Shown piece after piece: positions 35,960 to 48,726 of a DNA stretch of 64,000 nt; the stretch's first letter is position 1; each line of letters begins with the position of its first letter. Source of the stretch: Anniella stebbinsi (taxonomy: Eukaryota > Chordata > Lepidosauria > Squamata > Anniellidae); assembly GCA_029215795.1 (NCBI GenBank), contig JARDYH010000001.1, positions 227,319,654 through 227,383,653 on the forward strand, read 5' to 3'. Both the position numbers and the translations under genes were made by a program. The notes under the pieces were generated by a model. It had not been told where the DNA came from, searched no databases, and saw only the letters and a program-made list of their open reading frames with translations.

Positions 35960-36310
35960 CGTCACACGGGGGGGGGGGGTGTGTGAGGGGTTGTGTTTCC
36001 CTACCGTTGCTTCTTCACCCCTGCTTCTGTCCTTTACTTCCTCTTTCCTCCCAGAGAGGAAAGAGGAAGTAATCAAAGACCATGTGTCCCACTCAGGGAG
36101 CATTTTTATCGCACTGCTTTTCCTGCAAACAGCAGGAGATCGCAGCACGTTCCATTTTTTTTTTTTTAAGTTGGATTAAAAGGGGTCTCTTTTGGCCAGA
36201 AAAATGAGAGGAAGAAGCAGGAATCGTGTAGGAGGCGCACGGGAGGCAGACAGTGTCGTATAAAAGACATGCAAACACCTGTAAGTGGGCAGTAGCAAGC
36301 GTGCAATAAA
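35960..36310. mobile_element. Unclassified MITE-like repeat
   Basis: Phrases here (ctttcctcccagagaggaaa followed by gaggaagtaa, an almost exact hairpin, and cacctgtaagtgggcagtag) recur in diverged form at 38690-38900. Related '...ttccagatgaggcttttat' elements occur at 43740-43960 and 47275-47440. No coding capacity was found. Confidence 0.4.
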
Positions 36311-37013
36311 ACGCTCATCTGATGATGCTGTGGTCAAATTGAAAATCAAACTGGGCACTTTCTGCCTCATGGGTCACTATCTTAGCTACTACACCATACA
36401 CCATACAACAATAACTTCAGCTTGGATCCACTGCCAAAACAATGTCAAATATAGAGGATCAGACTGAAGCAACCCATAAGCCAATACTTCATAGAATGAC
36501 CCTCATGCAAATTGAAACCTCCACTGTAGTGGATGTGGAAAGCACATTTTGCCTCCTATGATGGGCTTTTTCCACTAATTTAAACAGCTCATGTGGTGGT
36601 TGTTCAAAATTTATAACAGACAGGAAATTTCATTATGCTCTTACTTGGTAGAAAGAAATTGAAAACTCCTTCTGTGGAACATAGCACTACTCTGCTTTCT
36701 ACACTGTGGCAGGTTTTACAAGTGGTATTAGCATGTTTAAGAAAGGAGTTTTGCCCCCATGTGTTTTTGGGCTGTCTAAACCAGGGCAGCTTCAGACTTG
36801 TAAGATCTATTTCGCTTTTTACCTGAACTTCGAAGTCCCCCAAATGGAGGCAGATGCAAAATGGTGGTTCAGGAATCAGAACCATTTATGTACTGAACCC
36901 CATAAGTCATAGACTGGGGTGCCCTGCGCACATAAATAGAAACCTACAGATGAGTTACTACAGAGCAAGGATTCTCACAGTCTTTTTCAGATCTAAAAAA
37001 GTGATTATTCAAT

Positions 37014-37333
37014 TAGGCTGACCAGATAAAATCCAGGTCAGGGCTCATGTAACTTTAACAGTTGTAGAGAAAAGGGAATTTCAGCCAGTGTCATTTGTAT
37101 GCCATTAGTTCCTGGTGATATTCTCTCTTCATCACAACAGTTAAAGTTGCAGGCACTATACTAGAGTGACCATATACAAAAGAAGGCAGGGCCCCTGCAA
37201 CTTTAACTGTTGTGATGAAGAGGGAATTTCACCAGGAACTAATTACGTACAAATGACACTGGCTGAAATTCCCTTTTCTCTACAACTGTTAAAGTTACGT
37301 GAGCCCTGACCTGGATTTTATCTGGTCACCCTA
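37014..37333. mobile_element. Foldback hAT MITE, TAGGGTGACC family
   Basis: The ends TAGGCTGACCAGATAAAATC and GGATTTTATCTGGTCACCCTA are inverted. The whole 320-bp element folds back on itself (gaaaagggaatttcagccag with ggctgaaattcccttttctc). It is the same length as the copy at 47757-48076. No exact target duplication was identified here. Confidence 0.8.
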
Positions 37334-37554
37334 GATTATTCATCAATTGGGAGTTGGAGACCCTTGCTGATCTGCAAATCCCCCATAGATCTACTAACAG
37401 CTACTGATCTACCGTCTGTCTATACTTGGTTTAAACAACATAGCAGAGTGTGTGGTATGAGTTGGGAAGCTTTGGGGGTTTAAGAATTCATTTCAACATA
37501 ATTCCCCTAATACTTTCAATCCAATACCTTCTTTTGGTCCATATTTACTTGCTT

Positions 37555-38115
37555 CTGTTGATGCAAAGTATTAAATCTGGGGCTGCCCCTGGAAGGTTGT
37601 TCAGAAACTTCATCTGGTTCAGAACACTGGAGCCTGATTATTGTCTGAAATGTGATGACCTGATTCTGTATGCATGTGTCCAAACAACATAATTGACTCT
37701 TTCTGTGTTTCTGGTCACAATTCAAACTGCTGATTTTACTTTTAAAGCCCCAAGTGGTTTGACATTTGAAAGATCATCTCTTCCCATATGAATCTGCCCA
37801 GAATTTAAGATCTCAGTAGAGGTCCTGCTCCTGCCTTCAAAGGTTAGATGGGTGGCTGCTCCAGCTTTTCAATGAACTTATCATATAGATGTGGCTATCA
37901 CTTTTAGGCACATCACATGCTAAAGACTTATTTAATGTGTAATGGCCGGTTGCTGTCTTGTCTTTCCTTTTCTGACTTTATATGATTTTAGACTGGTTTT
38001 AATGCTGTAGATTTGAATGTTATATTTTCTATATATTATATTCACTTTTGGTTATTCTATTTTAACAGAAAAGCAGTGTGAAAGATTTGAAAGAACTTAA
38101 TAATACATATAGGTT
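37555..38115 (+). mobile_element. Decayed CR1/L2-clade LINE ORF2 C-terminus and 3' UTR
   Basis: Frame-shifted translation near 37580 gives a GCPWKVVQKLHLVQNTG-like peptide, corresponding to the GLPLKTVxKLQLVQNAAAR block. Further on come gccccaagtggtttgacatt and a T-rich 3' UTR, then an AATAAT end near 38105. The copy is heavily mutated. Confidence 0.65.
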
Positions 38116-39246
38116 TTGCGCAAGAGAGGAAGCAAAAGAAGCACTTTATTATTTGGATTCTGCATATTCTGTACATGGCCGTGTAACTTTTCCATAATCT
38201 GAATTTAGCACATATTTCCATATGTGATGGGGTTGCTCAGTTGTGGTTTGATTTCGTAATAAAATTTGAGAGGAGTTGGGGGGGGATTACAAAACATAAG
38301 ATTACGTAAACTCAGAAACTTGCTTTATTGAACATTTAGGTTGGGAAAGACTCCTGACTGAGTCTCAGTCCACCCTAGTTATATATTCTGATGAACAGTG
38401 GCTGCTTCTCAGCCTCCTCTAGTTTGACCCCAAGCATATTGGACTCTGTCTGTTGCGTACCTCTTCTCTGCATCAGGCTCTCCAGGCTTCTTTAGATTAA
38501 GGGGAAATTGTGTTGCTTTACTGGGGATTTGCTTCCTGCTTCTCTTGCGCAAATGCAATGGGCTGCATTACACAGGTGGAGAGGGGCGACCATGAGGTCT
38601 ATAATTGAAAATTTCCCTCCTCTTGGTGCTCACAGTCTTGAATGGGACAGCACCCTCTAGTGGGTGCTTTGTAGTGCAACTTCAGCTACACACAGTAGGA
38701 AATCCCAGGATATTTCAGAAGAATCAAGATATCCGGGGGGAGGGGTTAGAATTCAGTAACTGGGGGAAGGTGCGGGAGATATGCAGGAGGCTGATGGCAT
38801 CATCAAAAGGACCGACGAACTTCTGTAAGTGGCCAGACACAAGCATGCTTTATTTCGCTTGTGTGAAGAAGCCCGCCATCTTTCCTTTGCCTCTTAAGTA
38901 ACAGAAGCTCATGCCATTGAGCAGCTCTGTAAAAGACAAACCTGCTTCGTTTACTACTTGTTCCATTACCTGTTACTGGCCTGCAAAGTTGTTTACAGTT
39001 GCTTAATGATAAAGCTGATCTTGGTTTAAAATTTCATAGTGGGTTGTTGTTGTTGTTTTGGAGGGGGGAAGTGGGGGGGTGCATTTTATACAGCAACATA
39101 TTACTCAACTTTAATGATGGATCACTGTTTTGTATATCAAAACCAGATACCCCTTCTTGTTTTCTCTGCCCCCTAATCTGGATGTCTCTGAATATCAACA
39201 TGTTTGCTTCAACCCAGATTATTTATAACAAAGGAAACTGTGACTG

Positions 39247-39641
39247 AGGGCTCATCTTGACAATGGCGCTTTGGTGCTATGAGCCCCCAAATCCCTGCAT
39301 TTGCACTCATTCATGTTATCCCCATGTGAAGGAGTGAGCACGGGGGGTTGTCTGCAAGGAGGAGTACCTGTGCACTGGGTGCCCGCACCACGTCGGGTCC
39401 CAGGTTTTTTTAAAAAACCTTTTCTTTGGAGGAGGCATGGCTGCACCTCCTCACATCCCAGGACAGATGCCATTGTCGCCCTGCTCCAGGAGCAAAAAGT
39501 CGTGGTAAGTGCCCAACTTTTTAAAACCAGAGCTTTGGGGGTTTGCTCCTGGATGGCTTTGTGATGGCGGCTGTATCATGCAGATGACCTGCCACCTCTG
39601 CAGATCCACCCCGGGGCAAACCCCTCGTCAAGACAAGCCCT
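39247..39641. mobile_element. MITE with AGGGCTCATCTTGAC ends
   Basis: The left end AGGGCTCATCTTGACAATGG and the reverse complement of the right end AGGGCTTGTCTTGACGAGG are inverted repeats. The interior contains the hairpin ccaggtttttttaaaaaacct and cgctttggtgctatgagc / gctcctggatggc-like arms. It is 395 bp with no transposase, and target duplication is unclear (gactg versus gactc). Confidence 0.55.
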
Positions 39642-40530
39642 GACTCAGCCAAAATAAAGAAATCACTTCTGAGCTCTAAATTTTCACATAAGTCTTCTAG
39701 TAAGCTTCTAATTTCACTTATCACTTTAAAAAAATCTAAATTCCACATCACAACACATGGGCTCAGAGATAAACTGCATAAACCTTATCAGTTCACAGAT
39801 GGTCCTTGTGTGGTGTATGTAGATTTTGCATTGATTTCCCAATTTTCAATTTGGGGAGGGGAACTCCTATATTTCTCAAGCTGCCTTTAAACAAAATTGG
39901 ATGAATCTAATATTCTTGCTCCCTATCATGACACACAGATCTCCCAAACGCTGCATGTTCATCATTCTTTGGAATATCTCTCACTGCATCACTGTATTCC
40001 AGATGTCTGGCAGGAAATGCGTTGTATTATTACAATGAGTGATTTTTTAAAAAATCTGAATACCACAGTGCAAACCTAATGTTCAGATTTCTCAACAGTG
40101 TTCTCATCAAACAAAATTGACCTCTTGGTGTCTGGATTTCCATGCTGACATCAGAAGGAAACAATGGCTCTTTATTTGTCAGTGATCCCTCCATTCCCTT
40201 CCTATGATGAACCCATAGCTGGTACCCTAAAATATTTACAGATTAAGGAACATGTTTGGTTTTTCTGAGAAGATAGGGCTTTTAAACCTTCACTTCAGAG
40301 CTCTGCAGCCCCAGCCAGGATGGGTCCAGCAGCAATACAGTCTCCCAGTCTAAGTTTTATGGAGCACCAACCCCACCATGAGGAAAAGGAGGTTTTCACA
40401 TATGAGAAACTAGCCCACCTGTCACTGTACCTAATCCTCCAGCCATTGTTTATTTACAGAACAGCCTAAGGGAGGAAGCTGTTGGCTGCTGTAAGTCCCA
40501 GGCTCCCTCTGCAATCCCCATGACTAAAAG

Positions 40531-40850
40531 TAGGGTGACCATATGGAAAGGAGGACAGGGATCCTCTCTCTTTAACAGTTGTAGAGAAAAGGGAATTTCA
40601 GCAGGTGTCATTTGTATGCATGCAGCACCTGGTGAAATTCCCTCTTCATCACAACCGTTAAAGCTGCAGGAGCCCTGCCCTCTTTTGTATCTGGTCACTC
40701 TAGTATAGCCACTGCAGCTTTAATGGTTGTGATGAAGAGGGAATTTCACCAGGTGCTGCATGCGTACAAATGACACCTGCTGAAATTCCCTTTTCTCTAC
40801 AACTGTTAAAGATAGAGGAGCCCTATCCTACTTTTCATATGGTCACCCTA
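40531..40850. mobile_element. Foldback hAT MITE, TAGGGTGACC family
   Basis: The ends TAGGGTGACCATATGGAAAG and CTTTTCATATGGTCACCCTA are inverted, and the entire 320 bp is palindromic. The inverted match continues outside the ends (tgactaaaag against cttttggtca), so either the true terminal repeat is longer or the element sits in another palindrome. Confidence 0.85.
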
Positions 40851-41622
40851 CTTTTGGTCAGCACATTCCTTAAAATGTTCATATGACAGAGAGGCTGTTG
40901 AGGAGTTGTGCTCACCAGCTTGGAAGTTTGGCTGTCAGGCTAGTGAAGTTCCAAGGTTTTGATCTTTACATAGACATATCCTGATATATTTAGGTGCGGG
41001 GAAATCTGGCAAGTAAATGCGGCATAATCATGGGACATGGGACATGCATTTTAAAGAGGGAGAGATTACGAGGGCTGCAGTCATGGGAGAGGTTCAGGGA
41101 GTGAATGTTTATTATTGCAAACAGTTGAGAGTTAGAGCCACTCACTTTGAACATCTTTATAATATTCAATCAATACTTTATTGCAATGTTTTCCAAATTT
41201 ATGATAACTTGGGCACTGTTATTTCTTTTTGTTTGGTTTTCTGGATTAAAATTAGAGACCTTCTTTGCTCCTACACACACACAAAAAAAAACCTCAATAC
41301 ACTCTGGTTAACAGGCAGGTATCCTCCTTGAAAATGTGAGATAGGCCAACTAATATTGCCTCCCAGTCCTTTGCTCCTTACCCAGTCAGTGGCTGGGCTT
41401 GGGGATAGAATCGGGGTTTATGAGCAATATTGATTGTTAGAAGGCAGCCATGACTCAGTCCACAGAGCCCACACACCCAGCAAAAAGAAAAGTCTCAAAG
41501 AGATCTCCTGTGTAGAAAATAGGACACACAATGCCCTGTGTGACTTCCAAGAACCAGGTATCCGTCTATTTCTAGTCCTAGCTGTAGAATGGAGCCTCCC
41601 AGTGCCAGCTCCAGGTTTTTGA

Positions 41623-41945
41623 AAGTCCTTGGGCAAAACACCCTCAATGGGCTACATTTCCCAATAACTCTACATTCTCACCAGCATTGCCACCAGCTGC
41701 CATTGGTCTTCCTCAACTTTCTCATCATTGCTATTACTTGCTTGACAGGTGGAGAACTGGTGAGCAAGCAGGCAGCGGCAGCTACTGCTCCTTGTTCTCA
41801 CCACCATTGCATGGGCCAGCGCAAGAGGCAGATGAACAATGGTGAAGAAGAGCAAGTCTAAGGGGCTCTTGTCAATGGGCCCATGCCTGGGTGTGGGCCT
41901 TTGGTGGGTGCCCAAGCATACCAACCCTTGACATTGGCCCTGGAG
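41623..41945. repeat. Unclassified dispersed repeat, copy 1
   Basis: The order of phrases ttgggcaaaacaccctcaat, ttgccaccagctgccattgg, cttgacaggtggagaactgg, gctactgctccttgttctca and gggctcttgtcaatgggccc matches a second copy at 50258-50545. I know no formal family for it. The open frames across it carry no recognised domain. Confidence 0.55.
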
Positions 41946-42291
41946 CATCCACCGAAGAAAAGAAATGCAACCCACATCAGGGGAGCACCCTCAATTTTCA
42001 AATGAAGACTTCTTTCTTCAAGGAGAACTGAGGTCTTGATCCCCTTCCCTCTCTCAGCAGGTTAAATAGAGTTTCTGGGGTTTGGGCTATTTCCCTCTGT
42101 CTTGTCTTGCTGTCTCCCAGCAAACAAGCTCCTAAACTTTCTGTTTTTCCCTCCCAGCAGCTGCTGGAAACAAGAGAAAGGGTATGTTGGGTGCCCTTTT
42201 GAAGCTGGAAGTCCCATCATTCTTTCCCCTGGGCCCTACCCTGCGAATGCCTCCTACAATTCCTCTGCTAGCTCCACTCCTGTTGGTCTCA

Positions 42292-42430
42292 TAATCCAGA
42301 GTGGGCAGAAAGTCAATCTCCAGATGTTTAGGACTTCAACTCCCAGAAGCCCCTGCCAGCATAGCCAATGGTCAGGAATGCTGGAGCTGAAGTCCCAAAC
42401 ATCTGGAGATGTACTTTCTGCCCACCCCTG
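42292..42430. repeat. Foldback repeat, complete copy
   Basis: The arms gtgggcagaaagtcaatctc cagatgtttagg and ccaaacatctggagatgtac tttctgccca are inverted, around cagcatagccaatggtcagg. Confidence 0.7.
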
Positions 42431-42747
42431 TTAAATAATCACAAGGCAGGCAGCAGGGCAGAGCTTGGCAAAGCTGGCAATTCTCCTCTGAGACCACAGG
42501 TATGGTTGCTGAAGTTGTTTCTTCCCTCCTTGGTAAGTATAGTGTCTGGTTGCTTTGTCAGTGGCATGGAAGGATACAAAGTTCTCATTGAAGTAGGAAT
42601 GATATGGTGTCCAATGGTGCTTTAGGGATTTCCCTTCATCTGGAGCATGGGTCGCATCAGGGAATCCCAGGGTACCCTTTCTTTAGGATGATGTAATTGA
42701 CCATACATTGGCAGAGGCAGGAGGCATAGAATAGGGTGGATCCATGG

Positions 42748-42935
42748 TTACATAGGAAGCTACCTTATGTGGAATCAGACCATTGGTTCATCTAGCCCAA
42801 TATTATCAATAGTGACTAGCTGTGGGGTTTCAGGCAGGGTTTTCCCATCCCTACCTGGGACCTTCTGCATGCAAACAAGTGCTCTGCCATTGAGGCATGG
42901 CCCTTTCTTATGGTGGGCATGCTTCAGCCCCTCCT
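42748..42935 (-). mobile_element. tRNA-headed SINE, antisense
   Basis: In plus orientation it reads cataggaagctaccttatgt, ggaatcagaccattggttca, tctagcccaatattatcaat, ggtttcaggcagggttttcc and ctgggaccttctgcatgcaa with gctctgccattgaggcatgg. The last part is the reverse complement of a tRNA-like promoter head. It is a known-looking squamate SINE theme whose formal name I cannot confirm. Confidence 0.6.
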
Positions 42936-43962
42936 ATGGCACTTTAGTATCTCCATCCCGCAGTTTGGAAATCACTGCTATAAAGAATCCTGGGCTTATT
43001 CACCCAAATAAACAATCAAAAGGCTCAGTGAAGAGAAATCTTGATTATTCTTATACAGAAAAAAAAATACTCTACTACTGAAGGCTTTGCTATCGATTGA
43101 AATGTTGCTTTAAAAGTCACATATAAAGAGGCTGGGATAGTTACACAGATTTACACAGATTATATAGCAGAAGTTTCCAGACAGTTAAATGATACTGCTT
43201 TTTTACAGGCCTTTAATTTATAATCCCACATGTGAAGGCAAAAACAGAAGCTTACTTGGAAATCAACACAGCATTCCAATTATGATAGATCATTAAACAG
43301 GACATTTCATATTTGATTGGAAGAAAACCTACTTAAAATATCTCTGCAGTACACTTTACACAAATCCGAGGGAAAATATACAATTATTTACAATGTGTAG
43401 GTGTCATTTTTAAAGCCATCAGCTCATTTTATTGAAGTTCTTAAATTATATATCTGCAAAAATGCATAAGCCAGAAAAGGAACATTTTAAAGATGTGCCA
43501 CAGATATTTCTAATGGAAAAAATATCCTCTGCATTGGGTACAAATAAATATGGATTAAATGTACAAATATCTAGTTACTGCCTGAATTTAAAATGTTATT
43601 TTCTTTTTACCAAGAATTAAGCAATCAGTCCCACCCACCCACCAACCCACACAAATTTTACTATTTTGCTAATTCAGCTACTTTATCTTAGTGCATTGGC
43701 CTATAGTAGAGGATTTTATATACTGAATTTGGGGGAACAACATGAAATGTAATCCAATGGTGCTTCCAGATGAGGCGTTTATAGCACTATTGGTCTGCCT
43801 CATTCACAGAACTTTACAGAGAATCAGGCAGCATTATCTTCCACTAATAACCTTCCTGTTTTCCCACTGTTTCTTCCATCTTTTTCCATATCGCGGAAAA
43901 AACTATGTAGCTTTTCTGGGTTATCTCATAGGTTTCCTAACCATCAGTGCTGCTTTTCTGAA

Positions 43963-43964
<2 letters not shown>

Positions 43965-44008
<44 letters not shown>
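43965..44008. repeat. (TA)n microsatellite
   Basis: About 22 uninterrupted AT units are followed by a LINE-type 3' tail (about 44040-44190). Confidence 0.95.
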
Positions 44009-44010
<2 letters not shown>

Positions 44011-44039
44011 GCTGTTATGTTTGTGAATTTGCCACTACT

Positions 44040-44190
44040 TTATTGCTGTATATTTTTCTTGCCTTCTGTATATGGTTCTTTTGACTTCTTTACATTGCTT
44101 TTGTTTATAGTTTTCTTCATTCACTGTTAGCTGCTTTGATGTGTGTGCCTTTCTAAAAGAAAAGTGGGATTAAAATATTTAAATATAAAT
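44040..44190 (+). mobile_element. LINE 3' UTR and tail
   Basis: T-rich sequence ends ctgttagctgctttgatgtg and aaaagtgggattaaaatatt taaatataaatg, the usual 'gctgctttg...gtgggatataaat' tail theme of reptile LINE/SINE ends. Confidence 0.5.
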
Positions 44191-47100
44191 GATTAATTAA
44201 AAAGAAGATTGGTCCAAGTTGTTTAAGCAAGCCAAGGTTTTCAATCAGATTTGATCATTTCCATTATTTTGTAGGACAACCGAATCCTCAACCTTCAGCT
44301 TTATTAAATAAGTAAATGAATAAATAAAAAAATAAATAAACAACTACATTAATTAATTTGGTTTTTAATAAAGGCAAAGATTAATTTTTAGATCAGTGTT
44401 TATATTATTGAGCTGCTAAACTTAATTTGAACATTTATTTATAGGAACTGATGGTTTAACTATTTTCCAGTTCTATTCCAGGTATTAAGCACCTGTGCAC
44501 TAAAATATTCATAAAGGCAAGGAAACAAACCGCCTTTTTGTTTTTGGATGATGTGTAACTGGTTTTATACACTGGCAAATACACATACCTGCTGCAGGAT
44601 AGGGATTTGTTGCACAGGTGTCTCGAGAAGGGCACTGCCAGGCTCTCCATGAATATGCAGAGATAAACATTTCAGTGGAAGGTCCTTACTAGATAGCACG
44701 GAGGTTAGTAAATTGAATATGCATGAGGGTTTCAATGATGAGAAACACAGGGCAAAATCCACAGACCAGGAAAGTGGTCACATAAAAATACAGAAGACCA
44801 GAGCAAGGTAAATGATAGAACATACTTAAGGACTAGTGAAATTGAAAGGCTTGAGTTAAATAGAATTAGTAGATCTTGGGTTGCTTTGGCCAAAATGCAA
44901 ATGTTCTCTGCAAAGTTACATAGGGAAGGGGGTACGGGCCAATCAGATAAAGGACACCCACTACTCCTGGTCATTCCTTCCCTTTTTAGCTTCCCAGATG
45001 GGTCCAGAAAAATTGATGGAGAGGAAACCTGAGACCAGAGTGTCTAACAGGCATGCAGAGCCTCAGGTCTAGAGGCCAAATCCTGCCCACTGGATCCCAA
45101 TCTGGCTCACCAGGGGTTCCCAAATGGCCACATCCTATTTCCCAGGCTCCATCCTCTTTCCCCCGAGCCGCCAGTTTGGGGTGGTTTTTTGGCTTTTGTG
45201 CAATTTCTCCTCCCCCATTATAAAGGTTAGTATACCTCTCTAAGGCTTCATTACCCCCAATAAGAGCTTTAAGTTAAAATATGCTGATGTTTTTGGTATT
45301 TTGGCCACACTCACTCACACTCACCCTCCATTGAAATGCAGGTCCTGAGAGCATTCTTGAATGGAATTTGGTCCTTGGGATGAAAGAAGTTCAAACCCCA
45401 CGATGTATAAGCAAGAATCATCTTTTCTTTTTTCAACTACTCCACTAATTTCTTCCCACTCACCAATTTAAATTTTCCTCTTTGCTTTGAGGGGTGGACA
45501 AGCATGAACCATGTGCCCCAGAATGTGTGTTCTGAAGCACACTCTTGAAATTGAGAAGCTGACATGATGCTTTCATCTTGGTTGGTGTCCTGTGTCAGTG
45601 GAGAATGGAGCCCTATCCTCAGTAATATGGAGATGGTTGTCAGATGTGTTCTGTGTCATAGTTTGCTAGGCAGCCAATAACTAAACCAGTGGTGAATCGA
45701 CTTGTGATTTCGATCAACGAGCAAAACGTAAAAGGTATTTGTTTGGAGCTAGTGCTGCTTTTTGTTTCAGATTATATGATTTGCAAAACAGGCATTATGG
45801 AATTTAACTTCCAGCATGTTAAAAGAAGCCTAATTAGGAATAATATGGTCTTAGTTTGAATAATATGGGCTAATTATAATTGGCTACCGTAAAATAAAAT
45901 AACGACAGATTTGATTTCGCTTTCTAATGATCTTCAGTATTGAAATTTTATGTTAAGGAAACTAATGCATTCACATTTGTTTATTGTATCAATACAGTCT
46001 AATTTTGTTGGCTCTTCTATTGAATTATCTGATGAATGTAACAAGCAGTTTTGATTTAGTGTCATTCATTTTTTCATTTATTAAAGTTCTTTGGTCTGAA
46101 GAGCAATATGTTTGTTTTCACTAATAATATTAAATAGGAATCAATTTTCATATCATCATTCATCTGTTTTTTCATATTGAATAGCCAGAACTCATTTAAC
46201 TGAAGTGTAACAGATGTGAACTGAAGTTCTTGCTGAATTCTACATACATTTTTTAATGCCCACAGCCATTAGAATTGCCCGTCGGTGACAATATTTGTGC
46301 TGAAACAAAATTACATTACTTACAATGTTTCTGCATGGTGCTTCATTGGACCCAGTACATCCATTCTTCCCAAATCACATAATTTGGGATGATCATGCAT
46401 AACACCTGTAATTCTGTACACAGTAAAACATCACATTACTGACTGGTGTGGTTTGGATTAAGGCCAGATCCTCCCAAATAGGTGATCAGTACTGTAAAAT
46501 CTGACAGCACCAGTCATCTTTAGATAACTAGAGGTACAAAGGTACAAAGTACACATGCTGAGCCCTCTGCTGCATTATGGGTATCACTCAATGAATCCTA
46601 ATAGTGATGCATTGCGACCTGCTAGCTGCTAGGCACTGTTCCTGTGTTTGACGTCCCAAGCACAGGGCAAAACCAGGGAGCTTCTAACTCCTGATGAGCC
46701 CAAAGAGACGGAGTCTGGGAGTTGTGAGCTGGCTGGACTAGAAGCATCCTTACTCTCTTTGAGGACTGTGTTCAAGATTAGTGCTTGTGCTATCTGCTTT
46801 CAGAACACTGTTTGCCTCCACTGTGCTGTATAATAAAGCAATATTTCAATAAATAAAGCAAATATTTCAAGGTTTCTAGTGTTCCCCCATCCAAATGAAG
46901 TTAAATCCTATAGAACTGCCACTGGACCTCTGACCACTCGGAATTTGAACAAACACAAAGAATATGATAAAACAGAACTCAATCTGCCCTTAACATCAAC
47001 ATATTTTTTGCTATCCACAATGATAATTTAAAATGTATAAGCTTGTTTTCTGAACAGTATATCCACTTCAGTTTACAGCTCCCATTTCAAAGATTAAGAA

Positions 47101-47756
47101 ATCAACTTCTTTAAATAGAATTACTTTCCATTTTGCATTTTAAAAAGTTGTATTTAAGGATAGCAAAACAATATTTTAATAACTGTTTCAATAATAATTT
47201 AATTCTGTACATAAATTCTCTAAGCAGATTCCTTCCTTTTCCTAGTTAAGGTCCCATGTTAAAGGATTGAGGATGCTTCCAGGTAAGGCTTTTATTGTGG
47301 CATCCCACTGCTTCATTCACAAAATTTTACAGAAGGATCAAACAACATCTTCCATTTGTAGGCCTCTCCTTTCCCCCCACTTCTTCCATCTTTTTTCTCA
47401 CCAGAAAAAAAAATCTGTTAGGGATGAAAAGATAGACTAGCTGCACACTGCCTATTGATTACTAACGATAGGGCTCCTCTGTCCAAAACCATCCTGATTC
47501 TCCTAGCCATTTACAAATCTAGCCTTCATTACCTCTAAACGACATCTACATTGTATTTAATCTGCTACTTTATACCAAACTAAACTATGATTTAGCAAGG
47601 CAGGAATGAGTGTCAGGTCAGCATACTCCACCCGTGCCTCCGCCCTTGACACACTGGCTTTGGTATTCAGTCCTGGTCCTTTTCATACAGAGTTCCTGAT
47701 TACATCTGAAACAGGGAACTCTAATTTAGGCCCTTTCTACACCAAAGGGTGTAGAG

Positions 47757-48076
47757 TAGGGTGACCAGATAAAATCCAAGTCAGGGCTCATGTAACTTTA
47801 ACAGTTGTAGAGAAAAGGGAATTTCGGCCAGTGTCATTTGTATGTAATTACTTCCTGGTGAAATTCCCTCTTCATCACAACAGTTAAAGTTGCAGGGGCC
47901 CTGCCTTCTTTTGTATATGGTCACTCTAGTATAGTGCCTGCAACTTTAACTGTTGTGATGAAGAGGGAATATCACCAGGAACTAATTGCATATAAATGAT
48001 ACTGGCTGAAGTTCCCTTTTCTCTACAACTGTTAAAGTTACATGAGCCCTGACCTGGATTTTATCTGGTCAGCCTA
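47757..48076. mobile_element. Foldback hAT MITE with intact 8-bp target duplication
   Basis: The ends are TAGGGTGACCAGATAAAATC and GATTTTATCTGGTCAGCCTA. The duplication GTGTAGAG is perfect at 47749-47756 and 48077-48084. The insertion split another repeat whose two halves (cctttctacaccaaagggt and gagggagcaatcctccccc) flank it. The element is a 320-bp near-complete palindrome, and this copy fixes the family as hAT-like. Confidence 0.9.
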
Positions 48077-48697
48077 GTGTAGAGGGAGGGAGCAATCCTC
48101 CCCCAGCATCTAAACAGAAGCACGATATCCTGGAAGGGAAGAGGGATGTTGTGTCCGCCATTTTTTAAAAAAGAAACTGGAGCTGGGAGCGCGATTGCGC
48201 TCCTCTGAAAATGTAAGGTTTGTTTAAAAAGCCATGACCCCACTCCCACCCCCACCCCTGATGCCCTTGGACTCACCCCAGACCAGCTCATTCCCTCTTG
48301 CTGACCCCCGCTACTTGTGGGGAGGAGGGAAGAAGCCAGGACAGGGCCCCACACTGCCCGTGGTCCTCAGGATCGTCCCTGGACTACAGGGAAAATTGAG
48401 ATAACTGGGCAACCAATTATCCTGTGAAAATGGAGGAGTCATCCCTGCCTGTTCCTGGGATCTCCCCTTTTTTTGCCAGTCTTTATGATAATGCACTAAA
48501 TCTCCTGCCTATACATGTCTACCCAGAAGCAATCCCTGCTGAGTACAATAGCACTTAATTCTAAGTATGTGTGTATAGGAGTGCAGCCTTAATGGCTACA
48601 TGGAGTATTTCAGGCCCAACTCTCATAACTAAATTAATATGGAACAAAGTGGTGTGTTGGGTGGTGTATTTTGATGAAACATGGCTGCATGGTACAT

Positions 48698-48726
48698 AGT
48701 CATCATCATCATCATCATCATCATCA
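48698..48726. repeat. (TCA)n microsatellite
   Basis: About nine uninterrupted TCA units. The poly-aspartate reading in the reverse frame is a product of the repeat. Confidence 0.9.

Noticed and set aside
39301..39564. Open frame inside 39247-39641
   Set aside because: It is entirely within a MITE with inverted ends and has no recognisable domain.
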